From Pseudomonadota bacterium (GTDB lineage Bacteria > Pseudomonadota > Alphaproteobacteria > Rhizobiales > Xanthobacteraceae): a stretch of DNA of 5,380 nt. Position 1 is the stretch's first letter. Each line of letters starts with the position of its first letter. The translations under genes were made by a program, and so were the position numbers. Under the pieces are notes generated by a model. The model was not told the origin of the DNA. It ran no database searches and saw only the letters and a list, made by a program, of their open reading frames with translations. Positions 1-5,380 of the stretch are shown here, in pieces. The DNA lies in assembly GCA_021779635.1 (NCBI GenBank), contig JAJYAH010000540.1, forward strand, positions 1-5,380, given 5' to 3'.

Positions 1-414
1 AACTTTGTGCGTACCATGCTTCGCTTAGCAGCTGTGCGCGAGCGGCTCCGCGTGGTCGACGATCAGATCGGATGTCCGACCTATGCGCCTGATATCGCAA
101 GTGCAATCATCGCTATGGCACGGAAGATTAGAGATTCAAGCTGGCGTTCAGATTTCGCAGGCGTTACGCACCTTGCCGGACCAGATGCGCTGACTTGGTG
201 CGCATTTGCACGCGAGATTATTCGGGCGAACGCCGAGCGCGGCGGCCGCTCCGTTCCGGTTGACCCGATCACCAGTTCCGACTTTCCCACGCCGGCTAGG
301 AGGCCGGCGAATTCGCGGCTGTCGACGGCGAGGCTGGAATCCGTTTTCGATATACGAATCCCGCCGCTGAAAAGTTCGTTAGCGAATTGCTTAGATCAAC
401 TCACTCCGCATTGA
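1..414 (+). CDS. rmlD: dTDP-4-dehydrorhamnose reductase, C-terminal part (5' end off window)
   Basis: RmlD (RfbD) reduces dTDP-4-dehydro-L-rhamnose to dTDP-L-rhamnose with NAD(P)H in the cytoplasm, the last step of the RmlABCD pathway. The frame is open from base 1 and gives 137 residues of a family usually near 290-300, so roughly the N-terminal half is missing. That half carries the Rossmann nucleotide-binding motif and the YxxxK catalytic pair, so activity cannot be judged here. The visible part matches the family closely: [10 protein letters not shown] at the edge, [16 protein letters not shown] soon after (the DQxGxPT signature), [18 protein letters not shown] in the middle, and [14 protein letters not shown] near the end (the RPxNSxL signature). 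It stops at TGA 412-414, 13 nt before rmlA, so the two are very probably co-transcribed. The GTG at base 7 is not a real start, because homology continues upstream of it. Confidence 0.95.
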   Translation, partial: NFVRTMLRLAAVRERLRVVDDQIGCPTYAPDIASAIIAMARKIRDSSWRSDFAGVTHLAGPDALTWCAFAREIIRANAERGGRSVPVDPITSSDFPTPARRPANSRLSTARLESVFDIRIPPLKSSLANCLDQLTPH

Positions 415-417
415 ATT

Positions 418-422
418 AGGGG
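418..422 (+). promoter_or_regulatory. Ribosome binding site of rmlA
   Basis: AGGGG lies 5 nt before the ATG at 428, in the short gap after the rmlD stop. It supports this ATG as the start, as does the protein beginning directly with the family's MKGIILAGG sequence. Confidence 0.6.
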
Positions 423-427
423 CGCAT

Positions 428-1297
428 ATGAAAGGCATTATCCTTGCCGGCGGTAGTGGAACCCGCCTCTATCCGATGACATTGGTCACTTCCAAGCAGT
501 TATTGCCGGTCTACGACAAGCCGATGATCTATTATCCTTTGACAACGCTGATGCTGGCGGGGATTCGCGAGATTCTGATCATTTCAACTCCCCATGATTT
601 GCCGTTATTCAAATCTCTTCTCGGGGATGGCAGCCAATGGGGGCTATCGCTATCATATGCGCCGCAGCCAAAGCCCGAGGGTCTCGCGCAGGCGTTCATC
701 ATCGGCGCCAAATTCGTGGAGGGGGGGCCGTCCGCCCTTATTCTCGGCGATAACATTTTCTTCGGCCACGGCCTTCCGGTGCTATTGGGGAATGCATGTT
801 CCCGCTCAACAGGTGCAACCGTATTCGCGTATCGGGTGGCAGATCCCGAACGGTACGGTGTGGTCGCGTTTGATGAAGCCGGCAATGCCACCTCGATCGA
901 AGAGAAACCGGAGCGTCCGAAGTCGAATTTCGCCGTCACCGGGCTTTATTTCTATGATTCCCAGGTTGTCGATATTGCCGCTAACATGAAGCCGTCCGCG
1001 CGAGGTGAGCTGGAAATCACGGATTTGAACCGCGTCTATCTCGACCGCGGGCAATTAGCGGTCGAACGTATGGGTCGGGGCTTCACTTGGCTGGACACTG
1101 GCACACCTGATAGTCTTTTAGACGCTGGAGAGTTCGTAGCGACGCTCGAAAGGCGCCAGGGAGTTCGAATTGCCTGCCCTGAGGAGGTCGCCTTTGGCCG
1201 AGGATTGATTGATCGGGCACAGCTTGAGCGCTTGGGATTGACGCTTGGCAAAAGCGACTATGCGCGCTACGTAACCAGCCTCGCCTTGGAGGACTGA
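428..1297 (+). CDS. rmlA: Glucose-1-phosphate thymidylyltransferase
   Basis: RmlA (RfbA) joins glucose-1-phosphate and dTTP to give dTDP-glucose and pyrophosphate, the first step towards dTDP-L-rhamnose, in the cytoplasm. The 289 residues match the usual length of about 290. The N-terminus has the nucleotide-binding loop [11 protein letters not shown] (8-18), followed by [17 protein letters not shown] (22-38). Further family signatures are PEGLAQA (83-89), LGDN (106-109, with the metal-binding Asp at 108), DPERYGVV (139-146), EEKP (158-161), GELEITD (193-199) and WLDTG (221-225, second metal-binding Asp at 223). All expected catalytic positions that I can identify are present, so the enzyme looks intact. 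The family is usually feedback-inhibited by dTDP-rhamnose; nothing in the DNA shows transcriptional control. It follows rmlD by 13 nt. rmlC does not follow it, so rmlB and rmlC may lie upstream. Confidence 0.97.
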   Translation: MKGIILAGGSGTRLYPMTLVTSKQLLPVYDKPMIYYPLTTLMLAGIREILIISTPHDLPLFKSLLGDGSQWGLSLSYAPQPKPEGLAQAFIIGAKFVEGGPSALILGDNIFFGHGLPVLLGNACSRSTGATVFAYRVADPERYGVVAFDEAGNATSIEEKPERPKSNFAVTGLYFYDSQVVDIAANMKPSARGELEITDLNRVYLDRGQLAVERMGRGFTWLDTGTPDSLLDAGEFVATLERRQGVRIACPEEVAFGRGLIDRAQLERLGLTLGKSDYARYVTSLALED

Positions 1298-1601
1298 AGC
1301 TCTCATTGCTCCTGGCGACAGTTGCCGCATGCCATCCTGTCTAAAAGCCGGGCATTGCCAATCGAGCCGTCAAGGCCACCTGCCGTCTTTGTCGGAGGGC
1401 AAACACAGTCGGCTCTGAGCTTGATGCGCAACAAGCAATTGACGCTCGTAAGGCGGATATTGGAGGACCAATCGCGCGCAATTGATCAGAGAGAAGTTTC
1501 AAGAGAGCTTTCGAGGGAATGAACCTAGCGGCGCACCTGCCAGGCGTCGACTGCGTCGCGCTCACTAGTCGGAGAGCGCAGCGGACAGGAATATCTTCGT
1601 A
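1298..1601. other. 304-nt gap between rmlA and the tandem GT2 gene
   Basis: I find no convincing gene here. A 66-codon open frame at 1322-1522 (+) starts only with TTG, has no ribosome binding site and resembles nothing I recognise. There is no clear terminator for rmlA. A TTGACG at 1439-1444 looks like a -35 box but has no -10 box at a normal distance. Near the right end, GCGTCG is repeated directly (1544-1549 and 1553-1558), and a 6-bp inverted repeat, GCGCTC/GAGCGC, spans 1558-1579 with a 10-nt loop, just upstream of the next gene. The length of the gap suggests that the GT2 gene may have its own promoter or a long leader; this is inference. Confidence 0.5.
1587..1590 (+). promoter_or_regulatory. 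Weak ribosome binding site of the tandem GT2 gene
   Basis: AGGA, within GGACAGGA, lies 11 nt before the ATG at 1602, which is longer than ideal. An in-frame TAG at 1566-1568 excludes a much earlier start. The next in-frame candidates, GTG at 1632 and TTG at 1707, have no better site, so ATG 1602 is preferred. Confidence 0.35.
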
Positions 1602-3536
1602 ATGCGTTGGAAGATACAGGAGTTCGGAAACGTGTTAGGTCGCTTACTCGACCGTCTCGTCACCTCAATAATTCAGATTAGCGACGGCAGTGCCGTCGCC
1701 AGGAAATTGCCCCCGGGGATCAAAACGCCCTTGCGACGTTTCCGGCGGATCATATCGCGCGTCATTCCGTCTAGCGAGAGTTACGACAGATGGGTGAAGG
1801 AGTTTGATACGCTATCGGATTCCGATCGAGAAGGAATTCGCGCGCATATCCGCGATCTCGACTACACGCCGCTGATTTCTGTCGTTATGACAGTCTACGA
1901 GACGCCCGAATGGGCGCTTACAGAAGCGATCGACAGCGTCCGCCATCAGCTCTACCCGAATTTGGAATTGTGCATTGCCGACGATGCATCTACCGCTCCC
2001 TATATCGGCGACCTGTTGCGACAGGCCTCTGCGGAGGATTCCCGGATTAAATGGATGCGGCGGGAAAGGCGCGGCAATATTTCAGCCGCGTCCAACTCTG
2101 CTCTCGCGCTTGCTCGCGGCGAATTTGTCGCCTTGATGGATCACGATGATCTTTTGCCGCAGCATGCGCTATATGAAGTTGTCGCTGCGCTTAACAGAGA
2201 TCCCAAGTTCGATATCATTTATAGTGACGAAGATACAATCGACAGAAAGGGGCGGCGCTATCTGCCCTATTTCAAAACAGATTGGAACATCGAACTCCTG
2301 CTTGGCCATAACTTGGTGAGCCACTTGGGTGTATATCGACGCACGCTTCTGCAGCGTGTCGGCGGATTTCGCGAAGGCCTTGAAGGCAGCCAAGATTACG
2401 ATGTCGCCTTGCGCTGCGCCGACGCAACCGATCCTGCTCGTATCTGCCATATTCCTACTGTACTTTACCATTGGCGTCGCGGCTACGGCACTGCTTCTTT
2501 CTCCGAAGCGCAAGGGGCTCGCTGTTTCGATGCGGCTCTTCGGGCGATTAGGGATCACCTCGATCGACGCCATGAAGCTGGCGAGGTAGTCCCCCATCCG
2601 ATCGGGCCGCAATGGAGTCGCGTGATTCGTCCCATTCCCAGCCCGGCTCCGCTGGTTTCTTTAATCATTCCTACCCACGACCGTGCCGATCTGCTGAGCC
2701 GGTGTATCAATGGTCTTCTCAAGCGGACAGAATATCCCGAGATCGAAGTTCTGATCGTCGATCACGAAAGTGAGCTGCCGGAAACATTTGACCTGTTCGA
2801 GGATCTTAAGCTGGACCCGCGGGTACGGATCATTTCGTGCAGCGGCGCGTTCAATTATTCCGCCATAAACAACAAGGCCGTGGCCGAAGCAAGGGGATCA
2901 ATTGTCGGTCTTATCAACAACGACATCGACGTCATCAATTCGGATTGGCTGTCCGAGATGGTCTCATTAGCTGTCTTGGATAAAGTTGGTGCGGTGGGCG
3001 CCAAGCTGATCTATCCCAACGGTCGCGTACAGCATGGAGGAGTTGCTGTTGGAGTTGGCGGTATCGCCAACCATTTCAACCATGCAACACCGAGATGGAG
3101 CCCCGGGTATTTTGGCCGCAACGTGCTTACATCCTCGGTCTCGGCGGTCACAGGGGCTTGTCTGATTGTCCGCAAGGCTGTGTTCGAAGAGGTTGGTGGA
3201 CTAAACGAGAAAGATTTGCCCGTTGCCTTTAATGACGTGGATTTTTGCCTCAAGCTTAGAAAGAAAGGCTATCGGAATGTCTGGACCCCCCACGCGGAAC
3301 TGTATCATTATGAATCCGCCAGTCGAGGGACCGATACTACGCCTGGAAAATTAGCTCGTTTCAAGGCTGAAACACAATACATGCTCGACACGTGGGGATT
3401 CGAATTGCAGCGCGATCTTTTTTACAATGATAATTTCTCAATAGAGATCGGGAAATTCTTCCAGCTTGCGTTTCCACCTCGTCGTCAAAAGCCATGGCTT
3501 GCGAGGGGCAAGCGGCCGTATAATTCCTCTGCCTGA
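1602..3536 (+). CDS. Tandem two-domain family-2 glycosyltransferase (O-antigen/surface glycan type)
   Basis: This is a probable cytoplasmic or membrane-associated glycosyltransferase of surface polysaccharide synthesis, 644 aa. Residues 1-88 form a basic, poorly conserved lead-in. GT2 domain 1 starts at PLISVVMTVYETPEW (90-104), has the nucleotide-binding ADDAS (126-130), the DxD-type DHDD (180-183) and YSDED (207-211), and ends with GSQDYDVALR (262-271). This resembles the domain of Myxococcus RfbC-like proteins. GT2 domain 2 starts at PLVSLIIPTHDRADLL (350-365), has VDHES (386-390), the metal-binding-type NNDID (439-443), VTGACLIVRK (516-525) and FNDVDFCLKLRKKGY (543-557), as in rhamnosyltransferase-like enzymes. 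Both DxD-type motifs are present, so both domains may be active. I see no signal peptide or transmembrane helix. Lying next to rmlDA, it may use dTDP-rhamnose, but donor and linkage cannot be read from the sequence. Confidence 0.9.
   Translation: MRWKIQEFGNVLGRLLDRLVTSIIQISDGSAVARKLPPGIKTPLRRFRRIISRVIPSSESYDRWVKEFDTLSDSDREGIRAHIRDLDYTPLISVVMTVYETPEWALTEAIDSVRHQLYPNLELCIADDASTAPYIGDLLRQASAEDSRIKWMRRERRGNISAASNSALALARGEFVALMDHDDLLPQHALYEVVAALNRDPKFDIIYSDEDTIDRKGRRYLPYFKTDWNIELLLGHNLVSHLGVYRRTLLQRVGGFREGLEGSQDYDVALRCADATDPARICHIPTVLYHWRRGYGTASFSEAQGARCFDAALRAIRDHLDRRHEAGEVVPHPIGPQWSRVIRPIPSPAPLVSLIIPTHDRADLLSRCINGLLKRTEYPEIEVLIVDHESELPETFDLFEDLKLDPRVRIISCSGAFNYSAINNKAVAEARGSIVGLINNDIDVINSDWLSEMVSLAVLDKVGAVGAKLIYPNGRVQHGGVAVGVGGIANHFNHATPRWSPGYFGRNVLTSSVSAVTGACLIVRKAVFEEVGGLNEKDLPVAFNDVDFCLKLRKKGYRNVWTPHAELYHYESASRGTDTTPGKLARFKAETQYMLDTWGFELQRDLFYNDNFSIEIGKFFQLAFPPRRQKPWLARGKRPYNSSA
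1681..1699. repeat. Perfect inverted repeat with 9-bp arms inside the 5' end of the GT2 gene
   Basis: GCGACGGCA at 1681-1689 and TGCCGTCGC at 1691-1699 are exact reverse complements around a single G. In RNA this would form an 8-bp GC-rich stem with a 3-nt loop, 79 nt after the start codon. It encodes residues 27-33 (SDGSAVA) in the poorly conserved lead-in before the first GT domain, so protein constraint is unlikely to explain the symmetry. It could be an operator-like site, an mRNA structure or chance. Confidence 0.5.
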
Positions 3537-3788
3537 GTAGTTCGTGCAGCGGAGGCCGGTGCCAGCGGCATGGCCGACCCAGTCCGTCAAAAGTTGGCGA
3601 TCCATCCCCGTGCATGGCTGCGCGCCGATGCGTAGGAGTGGAGGGAAGGAAGCGAGGAGAAGCTAATCGGCCGGGCGACGCATTTCTGTCGCATGGCGAG
3701 GGCTGGCACGATAGAGTGAACCGCCGGCCAGGACAACCTGATCCAGCGCCAGGCGTGAATCGATTTAAACGACAAGGTATTCGAGACG
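3537..3788. other. 252-nt gap between the GT2 and methyltransferase genes
   Basis: No gene is supported here. Frames crossing it on either strand code for Arg/Pro-rich sequence typical of spurious reading. It holds a hairpin just after the GT2 stop (3554-3575), a second imperfect hairpin at 3612-3631 (GCATGGC pairing with GCC-g-ATGC) and a nearly pure purine tract at about 3634-3662. That tract contains several Shine-Dalgarno-like words (AGGAG, GGAGG, AAGGA) with no start codon at a usable distance. A weak ribosome site for the next gene is AAGG at 3774-3777, 11 nt before its GTG. I see no good -35/-10 pair. Confidence 0.45.
3554..3575 (+). terminator. Hairpin after the GT2 gene, possible terminator without U-tract
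   Basis: GGCC-g-GTGCC pairs with GGCATGGCC around the loop AGC, giving 9 pairs including one G-U and one bulged G (3558). It starts 17 nt after the TGA of the GT2 gene. No run of T follows, so it is not a classic intrinsic terminator; it might protect the mRNA 3' end or be incidental. Confidence 0.3.
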
Positions 3789-4613
3789 GTGGATACGGCC
3801 AATTCATACGCAAGAGTGAGGTCGGGGACTGACGATCCGGTTCGGCTCTCCGACTTTCATCCGGTCGCGTGTGAACGGCTCGCGCGTATCGGAAGCGCCA
3901 ACGACGGCGGATATGTTGTCCCGCTCGGTGCCGTAAGCGCCGCCAATGCATTGCTCTCGTTCGGCCTTTCCCACGACTGGACCTTTGAACGCGATTTCAA
4001 GAAGCACAACGCGGACGCCGTTGTTCATTGTTACGATCACACGGTCTCGCTACGAACCGCCTTTGAGTACTCGATCGGTCAGTTGCTGCGGTTCGTTCTG
4101 CAGTTCAAGACACGTGCGCTGCGGAAAACCTTTACGTGGATCGACTACCTATTGTTTTTCCGAGGAGATAAAATTCATTTCCGGCAAAGGATCTGGCGCG
4201 ACAACCAGGACAACAGCGCGACCGTCGAAGATGCGCTCGGCCGCCTGCCGGCAGAGTGCCGCGTTTTTGTAAAAATCGACATTGAGGGCAGCGAGTATCG
4301 AATCCTCGACGACGTGCTCCGGCATTCCCCGAATATCGTCTCAATCGCTATCGAGTTCCACGACGTTGATATCCTTTCTGAGCGGTTCAATTCCCTCGTC
4401 GAGAAAATCAAGCGTGACTTCTACGTCGTGCATATTCACGGCAATAACATGGGGGGCACGACGCCGTCCGGTTTTCCGATCGCCCCGGAAATTACGTTCC
4501 TTAACAAACGATTTTTTAGCTCGCCACCGCCACCATCGCGCCTGAAATATCCGATTCCCGGACTTGACCAGCCCAACAATCCCAGGCTTCCCGAATTCAC
4601 GTTCGAATTTTGA
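3789..4613 (+). CDS. FkbM-like SAM-dependent methyltransferase
   Basis: This 274-aa protein probably transfers a methyl group from S-adenosylmethionine, most likely to a sugar hydroxyl of the surface glycan. Visible motifs are RIGSANDGGYVVP (33-45), ALLSFGLSHDWTFERDF (54-70), CYDHTV (81-86) and the FkbM-type acidic motif VKIDIEGSEYRIL (161-173), then IEFHDVD (188-194), VHIHGNN (214-220) and PEITFLNK (233-240). The DGGYV and SFG arrangement takes the place of the plain glycine-rich loop and recalls the METTL24/Methyltransf_22-like branch. Residues about 87-140 form a basic and aromatic insert with hydrophobic stretches (QLLRFVLQF, WIDYLLFF), and P246-P249 is a proline run. No signal peptide is seen. 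The start is GTG 3789 with a weak AAGG 11 nt upstream; GTG 3816 is an alternative, and no ATG is available after the in-frame TGA at 3756. The methyltransferase fold is well supported; the substrate is inferred. Confidence 0.82.
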   Translation: MDTANSYARVRSGTDDPVRLSDFHPVACERLARIGSANDGGYVVPLGAVSAANALLSFGLSHDWTFERDFKKHNADAVVHCYDHTVSLRTAFEYSIGQLLRFVLQFKTRALRKTFTWIDYLLFFRGDKIHFRQRIWRDNQDNSATVEDALGRLPAECRVFVKIDIEGSEYRILDDVLRHSPNIVSIAIEFHDVDILSERFNSLVEKIKRDFYVVHIHGNNMGGTTPSGFPIAPEITFLNKRFFSSPPPPSRLKYPIPGLDQPNNPRLPEFTFEF

Positions 4614-4615
4614 CC

Positions 4616-4641
4616 TAGCCTCGCTGCCCGCAGCAGGCCTA
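4616..4641. terminator. Imperfect hairpin between convergent genes, possible bidirectional terminator
   Basis: TAGCCT-c-GCTG pairs with CAGCAGGC-c-TA around the loop CCCG, giving 10 base pairs with one bulged C on each side (4622 and 4639). It fills the gap between the methyltransferase stop (TGA 4611-4613) and the opposing glycosyltransferase stop (CTA 4639-4641 on the + strand), and overlaps the latter. The position suits a shared terminator. There is no T-run on the + side and only a short AAAATT on the - side, so the call is weak. Confidence 0.35.
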
Positions 4642-5380
4642 TCGCAACCCAAGCAATAAATCCTGCAATTGAGCGCCAAAGCGCTCCGGCGTCATCGCCA
4701 GCATCCGGTCTCGCCCACGTTTTGCAAGAAGGCTTGCCGCTTGAGGATCTTTTACAATTCCCAGGACGGCTTGCTTGATCGACGCGACAGATTTTGGGTC
4801 GAATAACAGGCCAGCATCACCCACTTGCTCGGGGATTCCAAGAATCCCGGAGGCTGCAACCGGGGTCCCCACCTGAAATGCTTCATAGATCGGGATGCTC
4901 ACGCTCTCAAACAGCGACGGCATAACCAAAGCGGTCGCCAGCCGGTATATCGCCTGGAGGTCATCTAGCTCCACATACCCAAGATGGCAAACACGTTCGT
5001 TCAATCCGAAGCTGTCGACAGCATTTATCACTGTTTCGTATTGGTCGCGTTTCTTTCCAGTGAGAACCAGCTTCAAGTCAGGGATTTCGGCCGCAACCTC
5101 CCGAAACGCCTCGATCAGCCGCAAATGATTCTTGTGGGTCCAGAATTGCGCCGGGTAGAACAGGAATTTCTCGGGCAACCGCAATCGAATTCGCGTCGCC
5201 TGTAAGCGCTCGCCGGTCTCCTCTGCCAGGAATTGCCGCAGCGGCGGCGCCGCTATCACCGCGACCCGTTCATCGGGCACGCCAAAATAACGAATGATGT
5301 CTGTCTTCACATAAGACGATTCGCAGATCACGCGCCGTGCCCGTCCCAACAACCGAGAGTGGACCTGATATCGCCAGGCC
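4639..5380 (-). CDS. GT-B (family 4) glycosyltransferase, C-terminal part (5' end off window)
   Basis: This is a probable retaining glycosyltransferase of GT family 4 that adds a sugar from a nucleotide-sugar donor to a glycan on the cytoplasmic side. The frame runs off the right edge: 246 residues are visible (5379 down to 4642, stop TAG), against about 350-400 for a full enzyme. The TTG at 5350-5352 is not the true start, because matching sequence (RYQVHSRLLGRARRVI) continues through it. The visible part holds the end of the acceptor domain (RVICESSYVKTDI and FGVPDERV) and the whole donor domain: FYPAQFWTHKNHLRLIEAF (74-92), LVLTGK (104-109), CHLGYV (131-136), the Ex7E signature FESVSIPIYE with glutamates at 158 and 166, GTPVAAS (171-177) and GDAGLLFDP (187-195). 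It converges on the methyltransferase, so it belongs to a different transcript. The sugar and acceptor cannot be assigned. Confidence 0.9.
   Translation of the reverse strand, partial: AWRYQVHSRLLGRARRVICESSYVKTDIIRYFGVPDERVAVIAAPPLRQFLAEETGERLQATRIRLRLPEKFLFYPAQFWTHKNHLRLIEAFREVAAEIPDLKLVLTGKKRDQYETVINAVDSFGLNERVCHLGYVELDDLQAIYRLATALVMPSLFESVSIPIYEAFQVGTPVAASGILGIPEQVGDAGLLFDPKSVASIKQAVLGIVKDPQAASLLAKRGRDRMLAMTPERFGAQLQDLLLGLR

Noticed and set aside
290..309. CGCCGGC / GCCGGCG stem with 6-nt loop inside rmlD
   Set aside because: The bases encode the conserved PARRPAN part of RmlD, so protein sequence and GC-rich codons explain it.
1439..1461. TTGACG followed by GGATATTGG as a possible sigma-70 promoter
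   Set aside because: The only -10-like word (GATATT) is about 11 nt from the -35 box, too close for a working promoter.
1322..1522. 66-codon plus-strand open frame in the gap after rmlA
   Set aside because: It has only a TTG start, no ribosome site and no similarity I recognise; not supported as a gene.
2169..2612. 147-codon minus-strand open frame inside the GT2 gene
   Set aside because: It lies wholly antisense to a conserved coding region and shows no domain.
3614..3832. 72-codon plus-strand open frame before the methyltransferase
   Set aside because: Low-complexity composition, no ribosome site at its start, and it overlaps the methyltransferase start in another frame.
3361..3951. 196-codon open frame on the minus strand across the end of the GT2 gene, the gap and the start of the methyltransferase
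   Set aside because: The translation is rich in Arg and Pro with no recognisable domain, and it lies antisense to two well-supported genes over much of its length.
5350..5352. TTG as the start of the minus-strand glycosyltransferase
   Set aside because: The frame stays open to the window edge with sequence that fits the family, so the true start lies outside.

Overview
This window looks like part of a cell-surface polysaccharide locus (O-antigen, capsule or exopolysaccharide) from a Gram-negative bacterium. The moderately GC-rich coding sequence, the protein style and the tandem-domain glycosyltransferase suggest a proteobacterium, perhaps an alphaproteobacterium of the Rhizobiales type. That placement is an impression from the sequence, not a computed result.

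Layout. Positions 1-414 (+) hold the C-terminal half of rmlD (dTDP-4-dehydrorhamnose reductase), cut by the window edge. After 13 nt comes a complete rmlA (428-1297, +, glucose-1-phosphate thymidylyltransferase) with a good Shine-Dalgarno sequence. A 304-nt gap without a convincing gene follows. Next is a large glycosyltransferase (1602-3536, +, 644 aa) with two family-2 GT domains in tandem. A second gap of 252 nt holds a hairpin and a purine-rich tract. It is followed by a FkbM-like SAM-dependent methyltransferase (3789-4613, +, GTG start). From the right edge a GT-B (family 4) glycosyltransferase reads leftwards (4639-5380, -, N-terminus off the window). It meets the methyltransferase tail-to-tail across a 25-nt gap that carries an imperfect hairpin.

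How the genes may work together. RmlA makes dTDP-glucose and RmlD performs the last step to dTDP-L-rhamnose; RmlB and RmlC are not in the window and may lie upstream. The tandem GT2 enzyme and the GT4 enzyme would add sugars, possibly including rhamnose, to a lipid-linked or growing glycan. The methyltransferase could O-methylate a sugar, a common modification or chain-capping step in rhamnose-rich surface glycans. Donor, acceptor and product are inferred from context only.

I see no tRNA, rRNA, CRISPR array, insertion sequence or clear sigma-70 promoter. Nothing here amounts to a clearly new biological system. The points most worth a second look are the divergent methyltransferase with its basic, aromatic-rich insert, the two-domain glycosyltransferase, and a perfect 9-bp-arm inverted repeat inside the 5' end of the latter.
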